A DNA stretch of 41,455 bases from Chara braunii (Eukaryota; Streptophyta; Charophyceae; Charales; Characeae), in the NCBI GenBank assembly GCA_003427395.1, contig BFEA01000486.1, forward strand, positions 1,069,790-1,111,244, given 5' to 3'. Shown here piece by piece: positions 12,236 through 22,547 of the stretch (the stretch's first letter is position 1; each line of letters begins with the position of its first letter). The position numbers were made by a program, and so were the translations under genes. A model generated the notes under the pieces. That model was not told the origin of the DNA. It saw only the letters and a list, made by a program, of their open reading frames with translations, and ran no database searches.

Positions 12236-13235
12236 GTTAAAGACTCAAAATAAATTCGTTTTCCTCGGTGTATCCGCCCTATATCAGGCCTAGGCCCATT
12301 GCAATCGCCTGTACTGCCACGTGCACCTCCTTCTTAGGCCGCAGACAGTTGAAGTTCAAAAGTGAACACGTTTTGCTCAGTGTATCTGCCCAATATCGGG
12401 CCCAGGCTCATTGCAATTGCTCGGGCTGCCACGAGCACCGCTTTCTTGGGCCGCAGACAGTTGAAGTTCAAAAATGAATACTTTTTCCTCAGTGTATCTT
12501 CCCAATATCAGGCCCAGGCTCATTGCAACTGCTCAAGCTGCCACGAGCACCTCTTTCTTGGGCCGCGAATAGTTGAAGTTCAAAAATGCTTTTCCTCAAT
12601 GTATCTGCCCAATATCAGGCCTAGGCTCATTGCAACTGCTCGAGCTGCCACGAGCACCTCTTTCTTGGGCCGCAGACACTTGAAGTTAAAAAATGAATAC
12701 TTCTTCCTCAGTGTATATTCCCAATATCAGGCCCAGGCTCATTACAACTGCTCGAGCTGCAACGAGCACCTCCTTCTGGGGCCGCGGACAGTTAAATTTC
12801 AAAAGTGTTTTTCCTCATTGTATCTGCCCAATATCAGGCCCAGGCTAATTGCAACTGTTCGAGCTGCCACGAGCACCTCCTTCTTGGGCCGCAGACAGTT
12901 GAAGTTCAAAAGTGAACACGTTTCCCTCAGTGTGTCCGCCCCATATCAGGCCTAGGCTCATTGCAATCGCTCGGGCTGCCGCGAGCACCTCCTTCTTGGG
13001 CCCCAGACAGTTGAAGTTCGAAAATGAATACTTTTTCCTCAGCGTATCTTCCCAATATCAAGCCCAGGCTCATTGTAACTTCTCGAGCTACCACTGCATG
13101 AGCACCTCTTTCTTGGGCCGCAGATAGTTGAATTTCAAAAACGCTTTTCCTCAATGTATTTGCCCAATATCAGGCCCAGGCTCATTGCAACTACTCGAGC
13201 TGCTACGAGCACCTCTTTCTGATTCCGTCTCCCCC
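12236..13235 (-). repeat. Higher-order 112/107-bp satellite within LTR, nine units
   Basis: A phase mark (TATCTGCCC-like) falls at 12271, 12383, 12495, 12602, 12714, 12821, 12933, 13045 and 13157, giving spacings of 112 or 107 bp. Units come in recognisable types: B with GTGAACACG, C with GAATACTTTTTCC, and D which is 5 bp shorter with CTTTTCCTCAATG. They occur as A-B-C-D-C-D-B-C-D, so the amplification unit was probably a B-C-D trimer with later loss. Open frames across the units are by-products of the tandem structure. The same types appear reversed at 41030-41455. Confidence 0.9.
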
Positions 13236-13505
13236 ATCCCGACCTTGGGTATTTCAAAGCCTCCTTACTGAACTCTTCTCTCTCCCGTCATCTTTTAGAT
13301 CCATCACCCCAGGCAGCCATTGTCCAGGCTATCATCCTTGCTTGGAAGGGGGTTAGTATGAATCAAACCAACAACCATTCCTTTCCAAACCTCTCAGGCA
13401 AATTCATGCACACATCAAGAATGTGCTGAACCGAATAAAGCAAGCCGAAAAAAAATCCTTTTGTTGGGTAAAGGGGGCATCAGGCTGGTAGGCAACCGCC
13501 CGACA

Positions 13506-13974
13506 ACCAACCCATACCCCTATTCTCGTCGTCCCCGGCGAGCTTTTTCGCGCTCCCTAAGCCCTTTTCCCACACCCAATGGTCCCCTTTTTCTTTTCCC
13601 TAACACACCCGTTTAGCATATTTTCTTACCTTTGTTTTGCATCACTGCCCTTTTTGAATCACGTTCCCCCTTTCTCTCCCCCGTGGATTTGTTTTCCCTC
13701 CCTTGGGACTACGACACAAACCTTAACTCTCTGGTTTCTAAAAGGTATCACCTAATTATAATACAATCTCGTTATTTTCCTTCCTTTGGAACTATGATAC
13801 ATATTCCTTCTAACTATGGTACAACCTCCCTTTTTCCCAAGGGACACTACACCCGTCTGCTTCTCCTCATTTTTTTTTTTCGCCTCTCTCTCTTTCGTTT
13901 CCTCTCTTCTCTCTTGCGTTTGACCCTCAAGGCTTTCCTCGAAGCGCTCCTTCTTTCTCTCAACCTGCGCTTAC
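13506..13974 (-). other. Element region between integrase and 3' LTR
   Basis: This lies between the end of recognisable pol coding and the LTR start at 13505. On the minus strand the bases just before the LTR include a G-rich stretch (GAATAGGGGTATGGG) that could be a weak polypurine tract for plus-strand priming. No further gene is recognised. A long open frame on the plus strand here is antisense to integrase and not a gene. Confidence 0.45.
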
Positions 13975-14047
13975 CTAAATGGTCGGTATCCTCGTCATCT
14001 TCCCTCGACCGTTTCTTCCTTCTAGGGGTTTTTGGCGAGGGAGGTTT

Positions 14048-14479
14048 TCAAACCCTATACCCTTTCTTAGGTTGTCGCAAAGAGGGCCCCTGCTTTGAAG
14101 TCTCTCCCTTCTCGTGGTTGGCGGCCACCTCCGCATCGACCGCTTCCTTCCCTTTCCCTTTTGGTTTTTCCCTAAGGTTCTCTCTCCATCGGAAAAGTTT
14201 AAGGCGAGCCCCCGCGATAGGGTCCCGTAACCTAGCCCCATCCAAGTTGGCAAGTAGGTATGCTCCCCCATCTAATCTCTTTAGGAGCCGGTACGGCCCC
14301 ATCCACCGGTTGGCTAACTTTCTGCTCCACGTCTTTTCTAGTGATGAGTCATACATCAGGACGAGGTCACTAGGCCCTATCAGCTTTCGTCGGACCCGCA
14401 AATTCTTGTCCCACCTTTCTTTCTCTTTCGTCCTCTCCTTTTCGATGTTTTTTCCTCGCCTCGGCAAGTTCTGCGTCAA
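14048..14479 (-). pseudogene. pol: Integrase C-terminal domain (gypsy-like pol)
   Basis: The minus frame reads DLVLMYDSS, then KLANRWMGPYRLLKRLDGGAYLL (the GPY-type beta module), then DPIAGARLKLF. This is the usual end of Ty3/gypsy integrases, a small DNA-binding domain acting in the nucleus during insertion. A basic tail follows (EKPKGKGKEAVD...). It continues the integrase core encoded just upstream on the minus strand, with a frame change between them. No chromodomain was recognised after it. Confidence 0.82.
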
Positions 14480-15323
14480 GGTTTTCGGCTATTTGTTGTA
14501 GCCTTGCTTCTAACAATTCTCCCCTCGTCATGTTGGCCTTCCACGAGACACTCGTCCAAGTGTCGACGTGGAATTCGATGGCAGCGGGCAGTGCCGACCA
14601 AACCAAAGCGTATAAGGAGGATAACCCGTGCTTGATTTGACCGTAATGTTGTCGGCCCAAACTGCATAGCGCAAATACTTTGGTCATAGTTCCACTCGTC
14701 CTTTGCACCATTTGGTCAAGGCATCTACAAGCGTTTGGTGACCTCTTTCGACCGGAGCATTGCTTTGAGGGTGATAGGCGGTTGTATAGGCTGCCTTAAT
14801 CCCTGCCTTCTCTAATGACCTTTTGGCTTAAGAACTCGGACCCCCTATCCATGACTATCTTCCCGACACACCCGTACCTAACGATGTATTCTAGGAGAAA
14901 GTCACTCACCTCCTCGGCGGTCTTCTTCTTAATGGCCTTAGCTTCTACGAATCCAGTGAGGTCATCGCGGGCATTGACTATGTACCGAAGTCCACCGACT
15001 CCCTTGGGCATGGTCACCAAGTCCACATGAACCTTCTCGCCCGGCATTGTGGGGAGCGACGGAACAAGGGGTTCCTTATAGTGGACGGTCGCCCTCTTTT
15101 GGCAGGCTTCACAGGTCGAACAGTATCTTTCCACCTCCCCGTATTGTTTGTCCCACCAGTAAAGTCGTCGAACCTTATCAAAAGTCCCTTTTACCCCCCC
15201 GTGACCGCCGACGACCCCATCGTGCAATTCCTCTATGACCGCCTTCCTCTCCTCCGGGTCGCAAAGAACCCTCATGGGAATTGCGAACTTGGTGGGCATC
15301 TTAAAGAGGTGTCCTCCTCGCAA
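14480..15323 (-). pseudogene. pol: Integrase zinc-binding and catalytic core (gypsy-like pol)
   Basis: From 15323 downward the frame carries the HHCC zinc module (LHDGVVGGH followed by YCSTCEACQKR), then VHVDLVTM and IVMDRGSEF for the two catalytic Asp residues. After a frame change the third catalytic residue lies in SNAPVERGHQTLVDALTKW, with its Glu codon at 14747-14749. The D,D,E triad is therefore visible, but at least one frameshift separates the second Asp from the Glu. A further block (PYALVW, IEFHVDTW) leads to the C-terminal domain. The enzyme would join element cDNA to host DNA; this copy cannot make it in one piece. Confidence 0.88.
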
Positions 15324-15452
15324 ACAATACCCGAGTGCCTCCCTTTGGACTACTTTTGTGCCTTCTTTCCGACCCGCCGGGTATAACCCTATATCTCGGT
15401 ACTTTCCCTCGTAAAGGTTGGCGAGGAATGCCCTAGGGCCTTCGCCTTCTTC

Positions 15453-15995
15453 TCAGGTCTCCACCCTCGCTTGCACCCTGATAGCGGCGGCTTGGATCAC
15501 CTCGTTCTTGGCTATTTTGAGCGTTGCTTCCTCCAATCTTTGATAATCCTCTTCTTGGATAGGGAGTTGGAACAACCCGTCGGCGACCTGATTTTTTGCC
15601 CCAGAGATCCTCTCGACCATATAATCGTAGAGCCTGATATGGATCATCCACCTAGCGATAGTTGGGTCGGTTAGTGAAAAGTCCTTCTGAAGGACGGCCG
15701 CTACCGCAGTTGGGTCCACTCTTAGGAGGAACCGTCTCCCGTAAATATAGTGGCGGAAGGTCTTTCGGCAGCGCAATACCCCCAACACTTCTTTCTTGAA
15801 TTGATTGTAGTTCCTCTCGGCGGGATTTAAGGCCCGACTCTCAAATCAAAGGGGTCTCTCTTTTCCGTTTTGATCCTTTTGCGACAGAAGCCCTCCTACG
15901 GAACAAGGCCCCGCGTCCGTAGAAACTATAAAGGGGCAGTTCTCCTCATCCTCGAAGAACGAAACGCCTAGGACTTGCCCCCCCTCTCGGAATTC
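15453..15995 (-). pseudogene. pol: RNase H region of gypsy-like pol
   Basis: Read from 15995 downward: FIVSTDAGP (first catalytic Asp), GLLSQKDQNGKERPL then a stop, ESRALNPAERNY, FKKEVLGVL, and then YIYGRRFLLRVDPTAV and KNQVADGLFQL. These blocks are the standard order of the RNase H domain that follows Ty3/gypsy RT and removes the RNA template strand. An in-frame TGA before ESRALN and a frame change make it inactive. It lies between the RT and integrase pieces on the same strand. Confidence 0.82.
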
Positions 15996-16112
15996 GTTCT
16001 TAAGGGCTTCCATGGTCGCGGCTTGCTCTTCTCCCCAGACCCATCCCTCAACTTTCCTAAGCAGTCGCCTTAGAGGCTCCGCCTTCTCGCTGTAGCGTTT
16101 TATGAATATCCT

Positions 16113-17045
16113 TCAGTAGCCCACCACCCCTAGAAACTGCCTAACCTCCGTGATTGACTTCAGCGGCGACGACCATATCATCAGTTTCTCTAGTTTCGCG
16201 GAATCGGGCCTCCACCCATCCTTATCACAGATGAAGCCCAATATTTTGATCAACGACACTCCCCATCGACTCTTAGTCCCACTCACGGTAAGGTTGGCGT
16301 CGTCTAATTTTGTGAGGACCTCTCTTACGTCTACCATGTGATCCACCAGAAACTTCCTTACTCCGGGGAAGAGCTCTGTCTCATCCTTTTGGATCGGTCC
16401 CTTTATCGGGAAGTCGTCAAGGAAGACTTCTACCTTATCCGGTATGAACTTCTTGAGGACCGCGATCATGACTCTTTGGAACACCGCTACCCCGTTCGTC
16501 CACCCCATCGGTACCACCATCATTTGAACCAGCCCTAAAGGTGTGTGCATGGTGGTCATATGTTTATCCTTGTAGTCCAATGGGATCTCATCATAGCCCG
16601 AGAAGAGATCACTGATCGAGTAGATCGAGCGACCAACCAACCCTTCCACGAGTAGATCCGCCTCAGGTATAGACCCCACACCCCGTATGGTGATCACGTT
16701 GGTCCTTTGGAGATTTTGGATCCACCTCAATTTATTGCTGCCCCCTTTTCTCAGAAAGAACCACTTGTTGGAGTAGGCGCTCTCACAAGGTTCCGCGACG
16801 AACGTCCTTATCTTCTCTTTAATGAAGGCCACAATCTCTTCCTTCTCTTTTTGCAAATACTTCCACGGGGGTCTATCTTTCCAAGGTACGTGAGGGACTG
16901 TATGGATCCGGGCGGGCTTAGCGTATCTCGGATCGATCCTCCCTCTCTCCGAATCATTGAATGTTATGGCCTTATCGCAATCCCTTAGGGTCCTCGCCAC
17001 GTGTTCCCTCTCCTTTTTTGTGAGGTTCCCATCACCTATGTCCAT
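16113..17045 (-). pseudogene. pol: Reverse transcriptase domain of gypsy-like pol
   Basis: An uninterrupted 310-codon minus frame carries the RT blocks in order: NKWFFLRK, KLRWIQNLQRTN, SIYSISDLFSGYDEI with the first catalytic Asp, HTPLGLVQMMVVPMGWTNG, VEVFLDDF with the active-site Asp pair (FLDD instead of the commoner YIDD), LGFICDKDG, and REVRQFLGVVGY-type connection sequence. It ends at a TGA right after VVGY, where the family normally continues into RNase H, so it is truncated by a point change. It copies element RNA into cDNA inside virus-like particles. This is the best preserved coding part in the window. Confidence 0.92.
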
Positions 17046-17212
17046 TTTCGCTAGTCTATCGGTTGTAATTCGTCGTCCCTCGGTCTCTTTTCGTTTTCAG
17101 ATGATGTTGGTTATCTCTTCCTCTGATATCGATGCTTCCCCCGTTCTATCCCGGCTGACCGCGACTGGTTTTACTTTCTCCGCCATGGTTTTATGCTTCT
17201 TAATTCTGTCGG

Positions 17213-17833
17213 CTAGAGGGATTCCTCCGAAAACGACAGCCTTACGCACCCACCGAATTCTTCATCTTCATCCTCTTTCTCGTACCCTACCCCATTGATT
17301 ATAATTCGGTTCCCAACATCCTCGACATTTACCCCGTCCCCCGGGGGTTCCCTCTCGGCGAAGGGGGATTCTTCTAGTTGGACCCGGCATACTCGTGACT
17401 GGGCATCCCTTCTCCTCGGGACACTGGTTCTGTTCCGCTCATCTTGAGCATCCACAGTCTTTAAGACCACTTGGATCCCGTCTGGACTTTGGATCGAGAG
17501 GGTCTGACTTCCGTTTGGAAGGTCGACCGTGGTAGCGTGGACCGCGCTCAGCCAAGTTCTCCCAAGGATCAACTCGGAAGAACACTCCCTCACCGAGAAA
17601 ATCGTAACCGTAGCTTCCACTCCTGCGACCTCAATCAAGGGGCTGTGACATACCCCTTCCACCGGTTGGAGCTTGTTGTCCGCAACTACCATGGACATGG
17701 ATACCCCTCTATCCACTTCTAATCCCAGCCCCCTTGCAATGGAGTATCGACATACGGTAGATTCGGACCCATTGTCCACTAAGGCCGTCATCTTTTTCCT
17801 GCTCACTACAGCTTGGAGCTGGCCGCTCCCCAA
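17213..17833 (-). pseudogene. pol: Aspartic protease region of gypsy-like pol
   Basis: The minus frame shows MTALVDNGSES, an aspartic-protease active-site loop with Asn where DTG or DSG is usual, followed by the second hydrophobic loop ELILGRTWL. This pattern fits retroelement proteases that mature Gag-Pol. After it comes a Ser/Arg/Glu-rich linker leading to the RT. A frame change separates it from RT at about 17.05-17.21 kb. Whether the Asn is a family feature or a mutation of this copy cannot be told from one copy. Confidence 0.78.
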
Positions 17834-18387
17834 TACATAGAATTTTTTGGTCTCTTCCTCTGAGAAGAAACTTTTGGCAGTTCTTCCATCGTGATCCGAG
17901 AGGACTGCACCTCTTCCTTAGCGGGTCCATCCCCAGGAACGATTGACCCTCCTGTGAGCGGAATTCTCACATTTTTAGTGATGCTCAGGAGCTCGTCTCT
18001 AGCGCTCTTGCTTGCCGCTAAGTACTCCAGAAGAGTGCATTGCATTGGCTGCATTAGAGTCCTCCGAAGGGGAGCAACCATGTCTATCTCGTCAAAGGTG
18101 CACTTCATCTCGAACTTCTTTAGTCCTTTCTTCCTAGGTGATTTAGGTGATGTGGGTTCTTCCCCTTTCCTTTCTTCCGCGACTTTGGCGTCGACCATCG
18201 GTTGGTCGTCGTCACCGCTCCTTCTCCTTCCGCCTTCTGTTGCGATCTCCTTGCTCTTAGACGGCCCGGCCCCAACTTGGGTCCTTACTCTTAGGCACGG
18301 TCCCTCTTCTTCAGGCTTAGTCTCAACGAATTTGATGCTAGACACTTGCAGCTCCCTTATGGACACGCCTTCCGGTGCCTCCGTCAT
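17834..18387 (-). pseudogene. Linker between gag and protease
   Basis: This minus frame is rich in Lys, Glu and Pro (TSPKSPRKKGLKK) and contains LLEYLAASKSARDELLSITK, a short helical block of the kind often seen just before the protease in gypsy-like polyproteins. It overlaps the protease frame by about 30 bp in another register, implying a frameshift. The function is not known. Confidence 0.55.
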
Positions 18388-18589
18388 TTGGACGCGGGAT
18401 ACTATAAGTTGGAGGTTCCACCAACCTCTAGCTTCTTCCCCAGTCTTGCCTCTTGAAGGGCTACCCTTTTGTCCACATTTACCTTCATCGAGGGATAGAA
18501 GGAGACCGCCTCTCTATCATCCCCCCAAAAACCCACTTATTCTCATTCAATTTTACCACCCCTAACCTCAGGGCTTCTGTAAAGTGAGG

Positions 18590-19030
18590 TCACTTCCGCT
18601 TAATGTGACCATCTTCATTGCAATAGACACACCCGCTTCGAGGCGGCGGATTGTTAGGGCGAGGGGCCACTTGAGGAGCCGCCCCCATAGTCGTCGAAGG
18701 GACGGGCGGCTGCGGCGCTCTAGCCTGACTTACCTCGGGACGAGTCCCCGCGGCTCTAGGTTGGGGAGGGTCTCCCCACCTTCCATCCCTCACATCCTTC
18801 CAACGGGAATTCCCCCATTCCGAGATCCGATTCCCTCCGGCTTCTCGGTCCTTTCTCCAGTTCCCTTGGTTACCGGGTTCGTTCCGCCAACCCACGGGTC
18901 CTCCTCCCCAACGTTGTCCGGAAGGCCCAGGAGGCTGCCTTTCGTTCTCACGAGGACCATCGTTTCTTTGAGTTCGCATACTCCAGAGTGCCATGTCCAA
19001 ACTCTCCTTCATATACTCTCGCACGTCCAC
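18590..19030 (-). pseudogene. gag: Gag nucleocapsid region with damaged zinc knuckle
   Basis: A Gly/Arg/Trp/Pro-rich segment (NEPGNQGNW, RWGDPPQPR) ends in CVYCNEDGHIKRK followed at once by a TGA (18588-18590). In the CCHC pattern C-x2-C-x4-H-x4-C, the stop falls exactly where the last Cys is expected. The region would bind element RNA. The surrounding arginine/glycine-rich sequence and position after the capsid part support the call. Confidence 0.72.
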
Positions 19031-19047
19031 TCCTCCTCCCGTAAAGA

Positions 19048-19749
19048 CTACCTCGGCGACTCTTTCGAAATTCGCAGAGTCCCTAGGGCCCTCTCGAGAA
19101 CCTCCTTCCTCTTTTCTTCAGGCAGGTGCAACATGAACATTACACACCTTTCTACTTCCGAGAGCATCCCTCTATCCACCAAAGCCTGCGACAAACGTTT
19201 GAATCCTCGAGTAAATGCCACCAAGCTCTCTTGCTCCCCTCTCGTGACCCGACGCAACCCTTCTATCGTGGAGATCAGATCGTCACATGCGAAGATCCGC
19301 AATAAGCTGCTCTTGAAGGTTTTCCACCTCCCATCTGCCGGGTATATTGCCCTAATGGCCTGGTCCAGTTCCGGGTCCGAATGTTGTATAAAGTTGTCGA
19401 TCCATTCTTTCTCCGAAAACTTATTCCGGTAGGCGTAACTCTCTCATTTTTCTACGAACCCGGTCACGTCCCTTCCGTTGAAGTAGAGCGACTCCAGTCC
19501 CAGGTTCACATCGTAGTAGAGAACTCGTCGGCCGTCATATCGACGGAAGTAAGGACCTTCTGTCGGCCCATCTATCGTTGGATCGTAGGGTTTGTACCAA
19601 GCAGGGTCTAAATCTTCCATCTGAGGTCGAGCCCTCGGAGGTCCCCACGGTTCCTCCTCACGGTAGCCTCTATCACCCGGGTCTTCGCGTTCCCAACGCA
19701 TGGTTTCTTGGCCCCTAAACCCCCTCCAGACATCCCCGAATCCTCCCAC
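19048..19749 (-). pseudogene. gag: Gag capsid-like region
   Basis: Two minus frames are joined by a frameshift. The upstream part (19749-19444) is Arg/Glu/Pro-rich and ends LYFNGRDVTGFVEK, the usual start of a retrotransposon Gag core (F.G....F). The downstream part (19302-19048) contains LRRVTRGEQESLVAFTRGFKRLS and the helical block VERCVMFMLHLPEEKRKEVLE, typical of the Gag core domain. It forms the particle shell. No intact Gag can be read through both frames. Confidence 0.72.
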
Positions 19750-19909
19750 ATTCCTTCCTATCGATTCCTCCTGTACCCACGTGGAGCCGATCTCTCTCCC
19801 GGCTCATCTTCGTGGTCCTCCCTCAATTTCTGATGGTCGTTCTTCTCCTAGTTCCCTTCTTCTTAGGCTCCCTTCTTCGCCCCTCCTTGGTGCCCAGCAC
19901 CCAGCCCTA

Positions 19910-20599
19910 TCACGAAGAAACTCCTACCCTTCGCCGATTCTCTCTTCTGCATCCCCATGACCCGCCCATCGGGTTTCGACTGGGAGGCCCCTCGTGGCTT
20001 CTACCATCCTTTCTCTTGCTGGTATCCGCGGCTCCATTTCCCGGTTCTTCGGAATTCATCCGTGGTTTCGTCGTTCTCTCTCGGACGGGTGCCTCCATGC
20101 TCTTTAAGGTCCTACCAATAGCCTCCATCTCCTCAGTCACTCCTTCGGCTGACTTGCTTAATCTCGCCCCTAACTCGGTATCCTCCTCAGTTCGCCCCAT
20201 GCCAGTTGTCTTAGGTGATTGGGGGATTCCGTGCTCCACCACGCTTTCCATGCACCCTAACACCAATCTCTAGTCGTCTTCCTCGCTAGAGTCACTCCCC
20301 TGTCCTTCCGCCTCGTCACTCTCTTCCGAGCTTCCCTCCTCCTCACTCGATTCTTGTCCCTTACTATCACACTCGGACTCTTCGCTAGTCACGGTCCACC
20401 AAGAGTCGCGTACTCTTTTCTCTTCGCAAGCAGCTAACACTAGGTTGGCAATCTCTAGATCGGAAATGCCCCTAATCCCTTCTTGCGAACACCGCCTAAT
20501 CAGCCCTCTGTCTACCTCTCCGGCCCGTCCCGAAAACAGGGGTTTGATGAAGTCGCCGACTAATGCCCACCACTCGAAGTCCGTATACTCTAGAGACTC
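19910..20599 (-). pseudogene. Spacer between module region and gag, with acidic stretch
   Basis: From 20599 downward one frame reads FEWWALVGDFIKPLFSGRAG, then a long Glu/Ser/Asp-rich acidic stretch at about 20390-20280 ending in EEDD and a stop. A second frame (20266-19910) is rich in Glu, Thr, Lys and Arg. The first part continues the third module (stop at about 20600). The acidic tract resembles the acidic C-terminus of the 198-aa ORF in the plus-strand copy only in composition. Confidence 0.45.
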
Positions 20600-21196
20600 T
20601 CAACATAGGGTGAACAACTCGCGCCTCTTCTTTTCTCCTAGGGGGAATTTTTCAATTATTTGTCCTCTATTTTGGACCTTCCTTACAGAGGCGTCGTCGG
20701 GGTAGAGCAGACGGTAGGCCAAAGCAGGGACTTCCCAGGTCTGGTCGTGAGCCGCCCTAGGGACCTCTAGCCTCCCCCGATATTCAACCCTATCTACCAC
20801 GCGTCCTTCGGTGACACCCCCTCTCAACCCCCTAAGTCGGTCTAAGGTCGTTCGGGCGATACCTAGGGGGTCCTTTCCTTCAGCTAACTCGGTCGCAAAG
20901 AACTGCCTATCGTCGTGAGACAAGAAAATTTCAGCCCTTCGCGTGCGGGTACCTCCCTCAGCAACTATCGAAAAACGAACTATCGTTTCCTGCCCGTAGA
21001 TCTCGAAGAACTCCGAAATGACCTCCCCTACTTCCCTAATCTTGGGGAGGGTTACTCCATACCTAGCCTTGGACTTCCAAGCCCTTTCCAAGATTTCGAC
21101 AGGGCTCCCCCTTTCGTATCTAATCATCGACAAGCCTACCTTACCCGGGCCAATCTCTCGGCCGCCTCTACTAACGAATCCTCGTACCTCTCTCAC
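20600..21196 (-). pseudogene. Unrecognised repeated module, minus copy 3
   Basis: A 198-codon minus frame. Near residues 45-75 it has VRFSIVAEGG followed by AEIFLSHDDR, then GKDPLG and LDRLRGLRGG, then a segment VEYRGRLEVP and LAYRLLYPDD, and finally a helical part. The order matches the module at 21795-22547 (VRLSVSSEEG, AKIFLSKEGL, GEDPLL, RDRLEGLV, YQVTYAGWEEVP, LERFYPSE). I do not recognise the family. Predicted character: a strand-rich half followed by a helical half. It lies between the LTR side and gag, in the same direction as gag-pol, so it is probably part of the same transcript. Confidence 0.6.
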
Positions 21197-21425
21197 GCTC
21201 TTTCGCCTTGGTCGAGTATCGTCTCTTGTAACGCTCTCTCGTATTCCCCCGTCCTATCCCAAAAACGGGCCTCAACTAGGTGCAACCTGGCTTCGAAGGA
21301 GTCCCAAGCCACCTAGAGTCCTCCTCAAACTTTCTCTCGACTTCTATCAAAGGTTCCCTCCACGTTCTAGAGAACCGTACTCCTCTCGCTTCTCTAATGG
21401 AAACCGAAAACTTAGCTAATGTGGT

Positions 21426-21835
21426 TCAGTACCTCTTTTTCCACAAAGTTAGTCGTTGTACCTCAACGAGGAATTCATTTTCGGCTTGTGCCACTTGGTC
21501 CTCTCCAAGCCCTGGGTTAAGCTCCGCTCCCCCTTTTACTTTGACCTGGGGGCCGTCGTCACGCGTCTCTAATTCCCAGGTTATCGAGTTAGAGGTGCAG
21601 GTAGCTCTCATGCCGATCTCCCCCCCCGGAGCAGCTCGTCCTTTAATTCGTCGAAGATCTTAACCGTGGTCACCTCAAGTAACTTTATCTTGCGCAAAGA
21701 CCCCGGTCTAGCTTTCCTCTCCTCTTCCCAGCAAAGGGTGAGGATTTTACACACTTCTGCCCTTACTCTCTCTAGTCCCACCAGTTCTCCGGTGTCAGCC
21801 TCGCTCATGCCTCGAGTTCCTTCGCCGGCACGCAA
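21426..21835 (-). pseudogene. Broken coding stretch between modules 2 and 3
   Basis: Two minus frames (21835-21608 and 21611-21426) are helical and charged (ERVRAEVCKILTLCWEEER, and LGEDQVAQAENEFLVEVQRL). They lie in line between two modules and probably represent the helical half of module 2 plus the start of module 3 after frameshifts. No family is recognised. Confidence 0.4.
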
Positions 21836-22547
21836 TCGCGATCCGAATGAGATTCGAGGGGTCTAACCCTTCTAACCCCGCCTCACAGATCTTTCCCAAG
21901 TACCTCCACGAGATGGTCGACACCCTCACGTGTTGGCTCCAGCCCTCGAAGGTGTAGCCCAGGTCCTCTAGGGACGACCAGTTGTCCTGGTACGGATTTC
22001 GAAGGCACCACGATAGTAGGGCGTGCAGGTCCGACCCTGTGAACCGAAATTGGTTTAAGATCGAGATCCTACGCTCTATTGCCTTCTTGGCCGCTTCGGA
22101 TGGGTAGAACCGCTCAAGGATAAAATGAGGAATTCCCACGGGATTACTGTCGACAAATAGGGGTACCTCTTCCCAACCCGCATATGTCACTTGATATATC
22201 CTTTGGTACCTCTCTCGATGACTCACCTCCTCCACTAGTCCCTCTAGACGGTCTCGTACCGCTTGAGCGTCTAAGAGAGGGTCCTCCCCCAACTTCAGGT
22301 TCTTGACTACTTCTATGAGACCCTCCTTCGAAAGGAATATCTTGGCCTCCCCAATCACCAGCCCCTCTTCGCTACTCACCGACAATCGAACGAAAGCCTT
22401 TCCTCGGCGGATTTCGGACACTTCCCTTCGAACGACTCTCAAAGAGTTTCGAAAATTCCCCTTGTTATCACCTCGTCCGAGCCTCGTACCCTCTCCGGTT
22501 GGCCACTTGCTCTTCTCCAAGGAGGCGGGCGTACGGGACGTCAGCAA
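21795..22547 (-). pseudogene. Unrecognised repeated module, minus copy 2
   Basis: A 250-codon minus frame, the best example of the module. Order: KAFVRLSVSSEEG and AKIFLSKEGLIEVV (strand-rich), LGEDPLLDAQAVRDRLEGLV (helix), RIYQVTYAGWEEVPLFV, IPHFILERFYPSEAAKK, then FTGSDLHALLSWCLRNPY and a second helical repeat with WRYLGKICEAGLE. The terminal HALLSWCLRNPY block matches LHWFYSYCVDN in the plus-strand copies. No signal peptide or membrane segment is seen. No catalytic motif stands out. Its place before gag suggests an element-encoded accessory or Gag-extension protein. Confidence 0.65.

Larger units (their letters stand above)
9485..13505 (-). mobile_element. 4-kb LTR of a Ty3/gypsy-like element, minus orientation
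   Basis: Read on the minus strand, it begins TGTCGGGCGG at 13505 and ends GACCGACA at 9485, so the ends are TG...CA with a 6-bp terminal inverted repeat. Its 3' part (9485 to about 11525) matches 23277-25033 in reverse complement, and its 5' part matches 40696-41455 in reverse complement. No primer site follows the 9485 end, so it is the 3' LTR of the minus-strand element whose pol lies at 14.0-17.0 kb, or a separate LTR next to it. About 2 kb of it is satellite or microsatellite, and it holds a 252-bp gap. Confidence 0.75.

Noticed and set aside
12236-13235. 112-bp repeats as a CRISPR array
   Set aside because: Whole units repeat with no unique spacers, unit length is far too long, and the context is a eukaryotic LTR.
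13632-14501. 289-codon plus-strand open frame
   Set aside because: It is antisense to the integrase C-terminal region and rich in Ser/Leu/Phe, as expected from reverse reading of a coding strand.
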